Source of the DNA: Prinia subflava
Lineage: Eukaryota; Chordata; Aves; Passeriformes; Cisticolidae
NCBI RefSeq assembly: GCF_021018805.1
Contig: NC_086247.1
Location: 118,331,094-118,395,093, forward strand
Length of the DNA: 64,000 nt
Direction of reading: 5' to 3'
Shown here: positions 1 to 13,231 of the stretch, piece after piece
Layout of the letters: every line of letters begins with the position of its first letter
Numbering within the stretch: the stretch's first letter is position 1
Notes under the pieces: model-generated
What the model was told of the DNA's origin: nothing
What the model saw: only the letters and a program-made list of their open reading frames with translations
Database searches by the model: none
Position numbers and translations under genes: made by a program

Positions 1-3000
1 CCAACTAAAAGCTGGTGCTACTGCAGCTCACTCTTCCTCTGAACTGCATTAACAAACGCAAAGTGCAACACTGCTAAGTCAGTTTATGCTCCAGGTCCGC
101 AACTGAGAGAGTGAGAGGTAAAGAAAGGAAACAAATGCTCAAAATTATGAGAATTATTCTTTAAAATGAAGAGAGGTTGAACATTCCACCATTGCATAAC
201 TGTTTTCTACTGAGGCTTTTATAAAAGAAGTGCTTCAGGCAGCATTACTTTTGTCTCCCAGTCAAAATATTGTATCCTCTTGGCTCCCTTCTTTTAGAGA
301 CCAACATCACTAAAGCACTTTAATCCACAGCTCTCTTTTTTGTCATATGAAGGCAGAAGTAATTCTTCTAATGACTCAAATATTACATGAATTCAATTTT
401 TTAGTTATGTTATTAAAGTAAAAGTAGAAGGCATCATCAAATAACGGTTCATAATTTGGGAGAGTGCTTATGATGTCTTAGGAATTTTTAAGCCACATAA
501 TTTCAAAGTGCATGCAATTTTTCTTACTTTATATTTGGGGAAGTCTGCTACCAAAGACAACTTGATAACCAGTTTTAAATATAAACATAATTACTCAATA
601 TTTTTAGACATTACATTGGCATGTAGACTTTGAGACACTTTTAAGTCTATTTCCAGAGGCTCCTGGGACACCAGTTACCAGGGCAACCTCTGAGGTCACA
701 GGAGCTACTGTAAATTACAGAAGTTTCAAGAGACTCCAATTTATGTTAAAATTGCATGTACCATGCATGACGCAACCCACTGCACCGCATGAAACCCATG
801 CAGCTGCTGCAGCCCTGCAAGACAGCCCAAGTCTAAAAGGGGGCTTCAGGGAGAATTCCTGTCAACAAAAGTGACAGAGGAGAACACAGGGAGGAAACTA
901 ATTCTCAGCCTCAACACACCTGCCCACTGCCTGAAGCCGTGTCTTCTCACATCACCAGAGTCCACAAGGGTCTCATGTCACAGTAAGCCCCATGTTTGAT
1001 CACATTATGATTTCCCAAGCATCCTCACTACTCTCCACTAACTTCTTCCTGTCTTTTATGGTCCCCTCCCAACTCGAGCAATGTTCCTAACCTAGCTCAT
1101 GCAGATGCTGATGCTTTCCTCTGTTGGCATGGCTTGCAGGACAGCCAAGAGACAGCACGTGTTGCAGCTCATTTGGAGCAACACCTGCGCTGGAAGGCCT
1201 GGCAATGCAGACCTGGCAGCTGCTCAGTAAGGCAATGCTAAAAGAACAGAGAGTGACTGCACTTTCCCCAGCTATTGCCATGAAAAATAAACACTGCCTC
1301 TTTGGGCTTTTTTTTCTCCCAGCTAAGTAAGGAGATCTGTCTGGATCTCTGGATCATTAAAAAGGGAAAACACATTACATGGCAAATATATTGTCTGAGG
1401 ACTTCAGACAGGAAGTGCACACAAAAGATCTGTCTCCTGCTGGCTTTATAAAAAACAGATATCTTTTATAGAAGTGAAAAGACTAAAGACTTGGAGAAAA
1501 CAGTAAAACCTCAGTGTTTTCTCATTTATCAGAAATGTTTCCATTCATATACAGTAAGTCATGCCACCACACAGAACTTGCTAATTTGTTTACTTTACTA
1601 CAGCCACTCTTAAATTTGAAACTAATGTGCACTATTCTCTGAAAGAATCACAGCTTTCTATTTAGTTTAGTTTATAAACCTTTTGTACAATTGTTAATCA
1701 GCAATATAGAAGAGTATATGCTCTTTATTATGTCCTGTTTTTGGGAGGGAGACTAGATAAGCCAGCCTGTAGTATAAAAAAAAAAAATAAAAGCTCATTT
1801 GTAGAAGATCCCATCAGTCAGTAAAAAAGCCAGTGGACTTCTTTTATCTATATATTGTTTTAACAAAACACATTCAGATGATCAGTAAGAGTTTTGGCAT
1901 CATCCTCCAAGCTCAGGACTCCACAGAATAAAGCACAGCTCTGAGCCACTTTTGAAATAGCTGACCCTATTGCTCTTCAGCACAGTGGTAACAGAGGAAA
2001 AACTGATCATCACAGTCTCCAAACCTGATATTAAAAAAAAAAACCCACAACAACTAAGCTCCACAATATATTAAGAATTAAAAACTGATATAAAAATTTT
2101 GAAGATTCTCAGAATTTTTTCATTCATTCCAAAAAGAAAAAGCAATATGCTTTTTAAAAGTAAAAGGAAAAAAGAGGACAAACTACTTTCTTATACTTTG
2201 GCTATCTTATACATTTTATTTTCAGTATTAAATAAATATCTTATATACATCTTTTTTTCTAGAGTTAAAAACACTTCACAGTAAAAGTTCAAATTTCTGG
2301 AAAAGGACCTGTTTTTTCAGTGGAACCAAGCCACGATTCCCAAGCATTGCAGATCACATGCTCTAATAAATGAATGTACAAGTGTAATGAAACAGTAATA
2401 ATTCTCCCTGGGAGGGAAGAGAAATTTAGGGGATACTGGGTGTGTACATATAAATACACATAAACACAAAAAGTCAAGCAGGATGGGAAAATAGCCACCT
2501 CCCAGTCTCATATAGTAACTACTTTGAAAAGAAGCACAAGGCTAGCACACCAAATTTTGCTACCTACATTACATGTCTTCTGTCCTATGTGCTTAGATTG
2601 AATCAGAATGTTTCAATACCATTTGTCATGTGCAGAAGTGCCTCAATTTCAGAGCAATAAGCTTTCAAAACTTAATCAAACAACACACTTCAACCTGATT
2701 TTTCAGTGCTTTACAATTAGCAAGAATTATCCAGACCCATAAATTATGGGGGAATGCATTCAATAAATTATATAGATAATCACTGGAAAAAAAAAACAAT
2801 AGCTGGTATTCATTCTGAAAGCTCAGTGAAATGTACCAAAAAGGAATGAAAATGAAAACAGAATTATAAATGTTTATTTAGCTTGGTCTCCAGCTATTAC
2901 CCAAACTTACTCTCTACATCTTTACATCTGTACAGTACATTCTCTACATTTTATAACAATGAAAATATGTCATATTGTTCTCAGGAATAAGTCAGAAAAC

Positions 3001-4920
3001 TTTCCCAGGCATTTCCTTACTTCTAAATACACAGTCAAGTGATCATACCTACAGACTGGAAGCAGAAGCTGCTTTGTTGTTGCATCAAGTGACATTCTCA
3101 ACATTCTCTAAGTCTTGAAATTCCACCCCAAGAGTGTTAGCCCTTCACATTTCAATGCAAATATTTAAAGATATATTCAATTACTTTCAAGTGAGTAGCA
3201 AGTTACTCCCAAAGAAATGTCCTGTACTTTTGGAACAAATGTTTTGAAGAGTATTAGCTACATATTCTAACTGGAAAGAGAGAAGAATATTTTGATCTAA
3301 GTACTTCTGAATCACAATTGTTTTCTAATCTCCTCTAGAAACACCTGCATTAAGAAAACCACAGCATATACACAAACACATACATAATAAATACTTTATG
3401 TGTAAAACAACAGACAGAACTGAACACTTAGAGATGATAAAAATAAGTTTATCCAATCCAGACAAAGCAAACAACACCTGTGAATAAAGATCATGTCTGC
3501 TCTGCAACCCATCCTTGCAACTTATTCTAAACATGTAAAGTCAACATCCACAAATAAGCAGAAACTAAGTGGACTAAGAAACTGAGTAAGAAACGTTTCC
3601 TTTTATAAGAATGACTATGTGTAAAAAAATTACCTCTTACAAGGCAAAAAATACAGGTTGTACTTCAAATATACTACCACATATTCTAGTATGTACAAGT
3701 TTTAGTTCATGTATGGGTTTTTTTCCCTTGCAGACACTACAAAAATGCTCATAATGAACATGCATGCATTCCAACAACAATAACTATGATAGAGAAAATC
3801 GAAATTACTCATCATTTCCTAAACATGCTACTGTGTTGTTTGTGAAATTCTACATTCTGTACTTTTTAGTAGTGTAAACCAATTGCTCCTAGGCAACTAA
3901 AAAGACAAGAAAGGGTGAAACTGATTTTGTATTAATGCAGAGATAATAAAGTTAGAAAGTAAATCTTTAGTTAACAGCAAAAATGTGTTTTTTCATCTGA
4001 TAATGCTACTTTAGATTGTCAGAAAGATTAACATCCATTTTGCAAAAACTAGCAAGTGATTTTCATTTAGAATTATTTGCCAACTCCTCAACCACAAGAT
4101 CTTCTAACTACCAGTCATAAGGCCACTGACTGTACCACAAACATTAATTGATCAACCACTGCAAAAAAATATAAAAGAAAAAGAAGTCAATACACACACA
4201 CAGGAAAAAAAAAGAAAGAAAAAAAGAGAAAAGCTCTTGGAACATGTATTTTAATTTTACAGGCTTTACAAAACATGTTTATTCAAATTAGCTTGGTAAA
4301 GCACTGGGCCAAAAAGAGTTTAAGAACAGTTTATTCTCTTTCCTGGTGCAGCTGTTTTAAGAATAATTTAAAAGCTTCCCTGCCCCCCTTTTAGACTGTA
4401 GGGTTCAAATGACAGAGTAACCTGGCATCAGGAGTTAGAGAGGATGGAGCAGATTGAAGGAATGCAAAATGTATTGAACAAGCAAGCTTCTTTGGTCAGG
4501 TTACAAACTACAGCACATGAAAAAATTACACAGCATGAGTAGTACCAGAGTTATATTATGATCATGTATCAATGGCAAAACAACTCCCTCAAAAAGAAAT
4601 CAAATTCCTACTTAAATTTATGACAGACTGACAACTGAAGCACAAGAGAAGTCACATAAGGTCTTGGCACTCTTCCAAACAAAGGGGTTTTTATCTTTTA
4701 ATAATGCAATTAAGTTTCTTCTTTCAGACACAGGTAAGTCTGTATTTTAAACTAACTTTCTCTAAGAACACACAGACCATCAGTAAATATTTTAAATGTT
4801 CACCTTGCTGCCTGTATTCTCCTCTTGTAGTCCCCTATTTAAAGCTTTTAAATTTATTAGCCTATCTTAAAGAAACCTGAAAAAGGAAAAAGACAACATT
4901 ATTTTATTGCAGCGGTTTTC
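1..4920. other. Intronic, no gene seen
   Basis: AT-rich sequence with short A runs and a small CA/A-rich patch near 4190-4230. I find no supported gene, RNA gene or recognisable mobile element. The short open frames look like chance. Confidence 0.6.
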
Positions 4921-4930
4921 CTAAAAGTTG

Positions 4931-4948
4931 GTGAGAGAGAGAGAGAGA
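4931..4948. repeat. (GA)n microsatellite
   Basis: A run of GA dinucleotides followed by an A-rich stretch. Simple repeat. Confidence 0.85.
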
Positions 4949-4989
4949 AAAAATAGGCGAAATCAGGATGCTTATGAAAAGCCATCACC

Positions 4990-5590
4990 CAAGTGGCCAA
5001 CCTATAGCTACCTATACAGCTGCCTCTTCAAGAATGGGGCTTAACATGACAACTTCACCATCCTGATCGTAAAGTTCCAAGTTTCCCGAAGATACCTATC
5101 AAACTTTACAATTATTTTTGTAAAGCCTCATTTCTTCAACTAACTGTAAAACACCTTGTGTTCCTGAACACAAAGATGTGCGAGTGTTGAGAATCTCGAG
5201 ATCTGCACTGAAACAGCTTAGAATTTCAAAAAGCCTATCCTCATCTTCAGCTTCTTTAGACAGCAAAACTGTAGTTGCTGATTTGGCAAATTCCTACAAT
5301 GTCATTTTGGCCAGCGTCCCACCTTTAGACCCAAGCGATTGCATTTCCAGTTTCATCTTCTCCAAAATGGAAAAGTGGCATTCAAGAAATAAAAATCAGT
5401 TTTGACTGAAAAACTGTTTCATTGCCGCTGACTTCCAACAGCCAAGCTTCCTTTGCTGTAGTCAAGGGCTCAGACACTCTACTCAAGGAGATCTTACATA
5501 GTCTACCACTACTGATAAACAGCCTACAGCTGGATTTAAGATCTTAAGGCCTCGGTACACACAGTTAATCCACTCCGAAAGTTGAGTAGC
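4990..5590 (-). pseudogene. Unidentified coding-like relic
   Basis: On the minus strand one frame reads like protein from about 5375 down to 5000, interrupted by stops (TGA, TAG). Pieces include KMKLEMQSLGSKGGTLAKM, then LLSKEAEDEDRLFEILSCF, ADLEILNTRTSLCSG, VLQLVEEMRLYKN and, after two stops, GNLELYDQDGEVVMLSP. A further open stretch upstream (QLSEWINCVYRGLKILNPAVG, 5590-5510) is in the same frame. The amphipathic, charge-balanced composition is unlike the neighbouring chance frames, which suggests an old processed copy of a cellular gene. I do not recognise the parent and cannot see a clear poly(A) tail or target duplication. Chance remains possible. Confidence 0.35.
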
Positions 5591-6682
5591 TGCAGCAGAT
5601 GGTAATCAGCAATCTCTCATCAGCCCCAGAATACCCTCATGGTATATCGTCCTATTAATAAAGCATACCCCTTTCCCCCAGGCTGTAGAACTGATTATGG
5701 AACATCAGAAGTTTCTCTGGATTATAGAATGCTCAGAAAGATACCATGCTGCCAATGCTTACATCCCATATTTTTGGAGTGAACTATTTTTTATGACAAA
5801 GTTAATGCAGTTTAGAAAAATGTCTGGTTCATTTGTAGCTTCCGCAGTTGCAGTTCTACACTAGAACTTTTCATTTTACAAATGCAGTTTTTAAAGCATC
5901 TTTTGTCTTACTACTGCTTTTATGGGCATATTTTGAGTTTTGCAGAATTGCAGTCAGCTAAGAATAAAAATAATGAAAACTGATGACCTGATTTGGTTTG
6001 CAGAATAAATTACCTCTATGCTTTTAAAAGCTAGTGCTACTTACTGAAAGCAGAAAATGGTACATCTGAGGCTTGATGACCATTGATAAGTAATGAGATA
6101 CATTAAAAACAAGACATTTTAAGAACAATTCAGCATGAGTCCCTTCAAGAATCCAGATTTTAGTCCCAATCAGGGTAATAGGGAGTAGGATGTGGATATA
6201 TGCTGTCTCCAAACATAGCAACAGTCATTACACTGACTATAGCTTTTACAAGTTTTCTATTAATTGCTCTCTCTCCCCATGCACATATAAATGTATAGAA
6301 ATCTTATACATGTCCAGTGCTTCTAAAAAACAGAACCTGAACCAAAACTTATACCACACCACTTTGAAATGCTCTTTCAACTTGACTTCCCAAAAATCAA
6401 AAAGTAAGATTTATTTCTTCCCTTTAAAAATTATTTGCCAATGAGAACATCAGGCACTGAAAATGTAGCAAAGTAGCTATTTTCAACTACTTCCTGAATA
6501 TGGCAAAGTCAACAGTTGTTACCTCTTCTGGCAACCAGTTGCAAGTTCTAGGTTTTCCCTGGCTGTATGGTCAAAATGGAACTTTATTTTCATTTACTCT
6601 CACATGAGGTTATAAAAGTTTACTAAGAACTACATCAGTATCAAGATTTCTTGTTGGCCAGGAACCTTACAACTTGAAATGG

Positions 6683-6720
<38 letters not shown>
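6683..6720 (+). repeat. Poly(A) run, 38 nt
   Basis: Thirty-eight uninterrupted A residues. No retrocopy is recognisable upstream, so it is listed as a simple repeat; a lost retrotransposed tail cannot be excluded. Confidence 0.9.
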
Positions 6721-6722
<2 letters not shown>

Positions 6723-7745
6723 AGCAGACTCATCCTCTGGTATATATTTATATTCACAAAAATTATTCCTCAGACAACCCAGTCTAACAAGATTAGAATA
6801 TTGCAGCAGAATGTAATCCCTACCAGGACAATCACGTGAAATACTTCACAGTATCTCTGAAAGACTTTAGAACCAAGTGAACCCTAATATGATACGTTTG
6901 CATTTTTACAGCAACTTTAATAACATCTGCATTAGCAATGAATTTATATCATGTTTCTCAGAGATCTCTTCTCCCAACACATATTTGTCTATACAGAGTG
7001 TCAACAGATTTGACACTATTATGAAAGTTCTGATTGCATCAGCAGCACAGTCAAGTACCCAGATAAATATAAGTAATTGAAGTAATGATGTTTATTAAGC
7101 AATCAGTACTTCACATACTTCACTTTCAGTATTACATCTCCTATTTATACTGACACAAGGGTTACACACACAATCAGTGTATGAAAACAATGACACGATT
7201 TTTCTAATGACATAGATCATAATGAACTGATAAACAAAAAATTATTCTGTATCAAAGGTTATACAAGTCTTTCAGATACTGAGGCAATTCAGGCAACTTT
7301 CAACACCAAATGTGGAGTTGCTTTTGCCGGGAGGGGAAGAAATTACTTCCTGTGACCACTGACAATCAAACAGACCAAACAAAAAATCCTCCTGCTTCTC
7401 AATAAAGCAGTGAGGAAGGTGCCTGAACTCTGCATTTACTAAGTGTATGTCACAACATGATATAAATGGTCTGATGTACCCCAGTATACCTTAAAATGTC
7501 AACACCAATCACAAAATAATTTTCAAGTTCTGATTTCTACTTAAGCTATTTAAACACCTGTATTGATTTGAAGGTTTATTATCACAGGCGTTAATAACAA
7601 TGGGTAACATTGATTCATTGATTTACATTCATTCATTTTACCTGGAAACTTGAAAGTCAATATCTTACCCATTCTTCTGTCATCACACTGTATATAACCT
7701 TGCCAAATTCAAGCTCTTATTACTATTACCTTGTGATCTATAACG

Positions 7746-7778
7746 CTAGCATTCTCTACCCAAAGTAGAGAATGCTAG
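7746..7778. repeat. Perfect 14-bp inverted repeat, 5-nt loop
   Basis: CTAGCATTCTCTAC at 7746-7759 is followed after CCAAA by its exact reverse complement at 7765-7778. No transposon ends or coding context are seen. Confidence 0.9.
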
Positions 7779-10700
7779 TCCTCAGTGAAGGAGGACATTC
7801 TATATGAATAGCAGGAGCAGATTTCAAAACACTGTCTTATCCACTATCTCACTTGAACTTCTGTTTAAACCACATATATACTAAAATAGATACCAGGAAA
7901 TTGTGATGTCAGTAGGGCAAATATGAATACTTTTAAGCTTTACTAAAATATAAAATCTGGATAGTGTACTCCTGGGTATGTCACAAAAACAGGCTGCTAA
8001 TGCCAGTGCTGCACTCTACACCCATCATTATTTACAACTGGTAGAAGCTGCTGCTTTGTAATTAAATAATTTCTGTTAGTTACATACTCACATTTCTAGC
8101 TGCCATGCCATAAATTCTAAGCAAACACTAACAGCTACTGCAAACATACCAACTACAGAATTATCCCAGGAAATTTATTCTGCTCTTGGGCGAGAGATTA
8201 CAAATGTTTGCACACATTTCGCTAATTCCTGAAGGCTAGCAGTAGGAAGAGATATAACCTCTACACTGACCTATAAAGTTTGAACAGAAGTGGATGCAAA
8301 ACTATGTCAGTTAAACAATTACTATGGTATGTTGTGATAGTGCCCAGAGGCACAGTTAGGAAAGGCACCTGAATATAGTTATTAGACACTGCCAGTTTCA
8401 GAGTTTACAGAAATAAATCAAGAGTTCATAGGTTTTGCTCTGCAGCCTATAAACTGCAAAACAACTAGGCTGAATGTGTCATTAAAAGGAATTTCTTCAT
8501 ACACTGAGCTACCAGATCCTTCAGTATTAAATCGTGTATAGGTATAATGCCTTTCACTGCTGACAGGGCACACAGAATGAACAGCACAGAGAGAATAAGA
8601 GAGCATTTGCAATTAGTAAGGTAAGAATCTTTGAGGGTATCCCACTGGGATAAAACCTAGGGAACTAGGATAAAACTGGGCAGAACCTAAGGAAAGCACA
8701 AATAAAAGGAAAATTATGCATAGAGAAGAGAGGTAAAAAACAAGGTACTGTATCACTACAGAAAGTAGCATAATGAGGGCAACCAGAGGAAAACAATCAG
8801 CACTGGTGAAGAAGAAGGCAAAAGCCACAGTCCTTCTGTATGGTTTTTGTTTGGTTGATTTTAAGAAATTAAGACTGGATTTTGTGCCAGGTGATGAAGA
8901 CTGGAAAGTCCTGCTTGACCCGCCAGATCATGGAATGCCAGGAAAAGGCAAAGGCAGCCTGAAGAAGCCTCACAAGGAAAAGAGGGTAAGGAAAAAAGGA
9001 AGTGGTGACTTGTGAGCAATGTTTCACATGGTGACTAACCTATCACCTCTGGGCCACTTTTCACTGAAAAACATTGCAGCAGTGGAATGAAACTCAATCC
9101 CAAGAAATTATGTCTGCAGGACAGAGATAATACTCCCTCCCCAGCACACAAGGCCCTTGCAAGGTAAATGCACTGGCTTTAGAATGGTGTTGTGCAGGCG
9201 CTCCTTGGAATAAGGATATTAATTATTACTAATAGCATTGAAAAACATTATCATTAATAATCAGTAGTTTTAAACATCTGCATCTTAACTGAATAAGTCT
9301 CCATCTAAAGATTCCTTTCTCACTCCTTTCAAAAGGTATATTTATACTGTGACCAAGAACAGATAATATTAGGCAGACCAAAATAGGCTGCTGTGGCCTG
9401 CTACTGTCCCTGCAGGAGTACAAATCTTTAGACAAAAAGATTCTGAAAGTGGTCATTCCATTTGTGTACTTCTGCAATCTTGTTTTTATCAATTATATCC
9501 AAGCAACCTAAGAATCACCTATCTGTTTTCAAGCTTGCATGGTTTTGCCATTATTTTACTGTGTTCTAACATACTGTTCCTTCCTAAGTACCACAAGCAG
9601 TCTGGTGAAAATTGCAAAGGAATGGGAAAATTATATCTTTAATCTCAGGTATCTTCAAACTACATACTCCTGCAGTTTAGAGAAATGGTTTTGCTCATGC
9701 TATTTTTTTTTAAACTAAATACTGAAGCTTATCTGCAATTTTCTTATTGTTTCTGACTACAAGTAAAGAAAGCAGTGCTGTTCAGCTAACCTCAGAATCT
9801 AGAGAAAAGTTTCCTTCCATTGGTAAGCTTAATGAAGTGGGGGGGAGCCAGCTGCTCACAGTCACACCTTTGGAGGCAATGCAGAAAAGTGTGACGATTA
9901 TCTCATTGTTTAAAATTAGCACAAACTACCTTTCAGGTCAGATCTTATTTTGAGAACAGCATGAGCAAAAATTCTCATACACAACACTAGAAGTTAATTT
10001 TTTGCTTTTACTACTATGACCCTTGCACTAATGTGTTTAACATTGAGCCATATAACAGCTGCTTACTTTTGTTTTAGTGAGTGCAAAGTGCAATATAAGT
10101 TAGGTTTGTCTTCATTTCAGCACTCCACCAAATAAAAATGCAGCTGGCTGTGTAATATGCGAGATTTCACAAATCCTCTTTACTTCATCTATTAAATGTT
10201 TTGGGGTTTTTTGTATCTTTAAAGCTTCCAAGCATTTTAAAAAAATAGCAACATTATTTCATATTTCAAAGACTAAGAACTTAGTAACACTTCTTAGTAT
10301 TGGAATCCAGAAGAAATAATAGATTCTGCAAAGTGAATTTCCCCCCCATTGGTGTTCCCTAACTTCTGAATAGATGCTAATTAAGAACCATCCTCTTCCC
10401 ACATTCTCTTTAACTTTGGCAAGTTTTATATGTTAAATTACAACAACTAAGGAGTGTAAAACTGAGTGTAAAAGCGCCAAGGAAATACCTGATAAAAATA
10501 CCAACTTCAAACTATTGTTTTTAACAGTGTAATGTCCTTGGTTGCAGCATTACTAATACTCTTCTGTTCCCAAATCTTAAAACAAAAGCAGTTTCTCTCT
10601 CCAGTTTGAAGATACTAAGTTTAATAGAACCAACATGCCTCAGCAGAACTAATGAATGTTTCCTAACAATGCACAAACAAAACCCAACTATCTGTCATTT

Positions 10701-12699
10701 TAGCAACAGTTGACCAAAACTTGTTTGATAGCTCAGCACTCCTCTCTCTGCAGCTTCTGTATGGTGCGAATGAAACGCAGTCTCACACTCTGTGCTTCCA
10801 CCACTACGGCAGCGAGAAAGAAAACTGGCCAGAGGATAAATCCAACACTGTCTTGGCACTGCTTTCTCCTGCTTCTAGTATTATTGCTGTGCTTCTTTGT
10901 AACCTTTCCTCCCTAATGTCTCAGCCAGGCCACTCACAGATATTTCTGGCCGTGACCGCTCCGACGCCAAGCTCGGGAATGTACTATTCCATCAGAGAAG
11001 GTTCAGTCCGCACCTGCCCGCCCGGCCATCTGTTCTGATGCCCTGCTTGCCTGCCCCTTCAGCAAAGCCAGAGCACTGCACAGCAAACCAAAGTGCAAGC
11101 CCAGGCAAAAGGGCTTTCCTCTTCCTCCATTTGTGTTGCATAAAACCGCAAGAAGAGCCTGAGATGCTAAGGGCACTCACACACTGAGCTCTGTAACAAA
11201 ACAGAGGCAAAATTAGCACTGCCTTGTTTTATAACATAGTCAAAGAAACATTAAGCAGAGAGTGTACAATACGCATACACATGTCAACCAAAGAGCACTT
11301 TAGCTGGCAATATTTGATGGCTACAGAAAGTAGTAATAGAGGTATGCCAATTCAATTAATGCTAATTTAGCACTTGGTGTATCTCTTATTTAATTCAAAA
11401 CCATTCATGTATAAAATTACCCCTATTTGTGCCAATGTAGTTAAGTTACAGGAAAATAATTCAAGTCAAGCTTTGCATTTTCTCCAAACATATAATACTT
11501 TTATAAAAACCCATATAGGCTGAAGAATAACTAAGAGAATGAGAAATCATTAGTTGTTTTTACACAATGATAGTAACTTTCAGTTTTAACTACAGGTTAT
11601 ATTAAGTCAACCACCTAAACCAAACCTTTATGCAAACTAAAATACACAAGGGCATTCAGTGCCAGTTAACTTAAGGTTCTGTTGTAAATATCTACACACA
11701 GGAAAAGAAGAATAGAAGACACAAAACCCAGGACCTATTTCTCTAACTCCTGCTAAGCTGTATAATAATAATAGAGGATATGAATCAGTCTGAACAATGG
11801 AACAGTAAATATGATCATTTCTGTGTAACAGTTTTTATGTAAAAGATAAGCTTACTTTTCCCCAATATAAGTACTTTAGATTACAAGCCATAGCACTTCC
11901 TCTTTGAATTCAAGACAAATTTTTATAGTTCAGAAGCAATTGTTTTACAATGTTATTGAAATATTATCTTATCAGACTTTTTGACCTACATTCCTAAAAA
12001 CTGACATACAATTTCTGAAGTAATAAGGAAGTTTGATGCACTGGATAGATTGTGAAATGAAATGTAGAATTGATCAGTCTTCCCTTGTTGCTGTTATGAA
12101 AATTAGTACTTAAAAATCTATGAAGATTTTAGCTCTCTGGCACTGAAAGGAGGGAAACTGTACCCCTTTCCAAATGACCAACGTCTGTCTTATTTTTCTT
12201 GTTAAGGCCGAAAACACATGACAGACTCAAGATTTTTTTATGAATGCCACTCTCCTCAATTGGCAAAATGACAGGAAGATGCATCTATGACTGTAGAAGA
12301 GACAGAAAATGGTATTGGCAGCAGCCAGGAAAGTTTGGAGACAGAGCAGTTATAAAGCCAGGTTTGATGGCCTGCACACTGTGCCAGCTTTGCAATGATT
12401 CAACCTCTATGACAAATTGAGTCAAAATTTTTAATTAACGTATGTAATACTTAAAAAATTAAGTACTCTGAGGAGCTGTTGAGCATTTAAATGCAATCAC
12501 TTTTCAAAGCCATAGTAGCCATACAAAGGTTTCTGATCACAGATCTATCATACTCCTTACATTCATCAATATCAAAACACCAGAAGAGATTTATTTAAAA
12601 GATATCAGTGTACCAAATTGAAAGACACAGAGAAACTCCAGACCACACAATCATGTATTTTTTGCAGAGACTTGTTTTACTCTGATGATTCCACCCTGG

Positions 12700-13231
12700 C
12701 ACATGGGAAACCCATGGTCTGGCTGACAGAGTTAATTTTTTTCACAGCCTGTATGGAGCTGTGTTTTCAATGTGTGTTTAAAAGAGTGTGGATAAGACAG
12801 ATGTTTTGGCTGCTGCTGGATATTGCTTACACAGCGTTAGGACTCCTTTTTCACCCCTCACTCTGGCCCCGTTCCAGCAAATAGGCTAGGGGTGGACAAG
12901 AAACTGGGAGGGAAAAGAGCCAGAAGAAATGACCTGAGCTGGTCAAAGGGATATTACACACTCTGTAATCTCATGCTCATCCACAAAACTCAGGTAGCAG
13001 AAAGGAAGGGTCTGACTGCTGGGAGGTATGCTTGTGGGAGGTAGAAAGTAATTTCCTTTGCATCACTTGTTTTTCTTTCCTCTTTTCTTCACTTATTACT
13101 TCCTTTATCTTAAACCAGTAGGGTTTTTTGCTTTTGTTATTCTTACTCTCTCCTGTAACCATGGGACAGGCAGGCGAGTGAACAACCGTGTGGGTGCTTG
13201 GCTGCCCTCCAAGGTCATCCAACCCACTACA
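12700..13231 (+). mobile_element. Decayed ERVL-type solo LTR
   Basis: The order of blocks matches an avian ERVL-like LTR as I recall it: GGCTGACAGAGTTAATTT near the 5' end, an AGTGTGGATAA segment, the TAGGCTAGGGGTGGACAAGA block, GGTCAAAGGGATATTACACA, a T-rich R/U5-like portion, and a terminal AACCCACTACA. The left end is approximate (about 12698-12720). No internal retroviral genes flank it, so it is a solo LTR. It lies antisense in PLCL2 intron 1. The family name is from memory of consensus patterns, not a database match. Confidence 0.65.

Larger units (their letters stand above)
5600..12690. other. Intronic, simple repeats and one hairpin only
   Basis: AT-rich with no supported gene. Contains the A38 run (6683-6720) and a perfect hairpin (7746-7778). 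The 80-residue lysine-rich frame at 8773-9015 and the frames at 10710-11038 show no recognisable domain. Confidence 0.55.

Noticed and set aside
6683..6720. Poly(A) tail of a processed pseudogene
   Set aside because: No coding-like sequence is recognised in the few hundred bases upstream and no flanking duplication is seen. Kept as a simple repeat.
8773..9015. Lysine-rich 80-codon plus-strand frame
   Set aside because: Reads somewhat like a basic protein tail, but no family is recognised, there is no start context or splice support, and its composition follows the local A-rich DNA.
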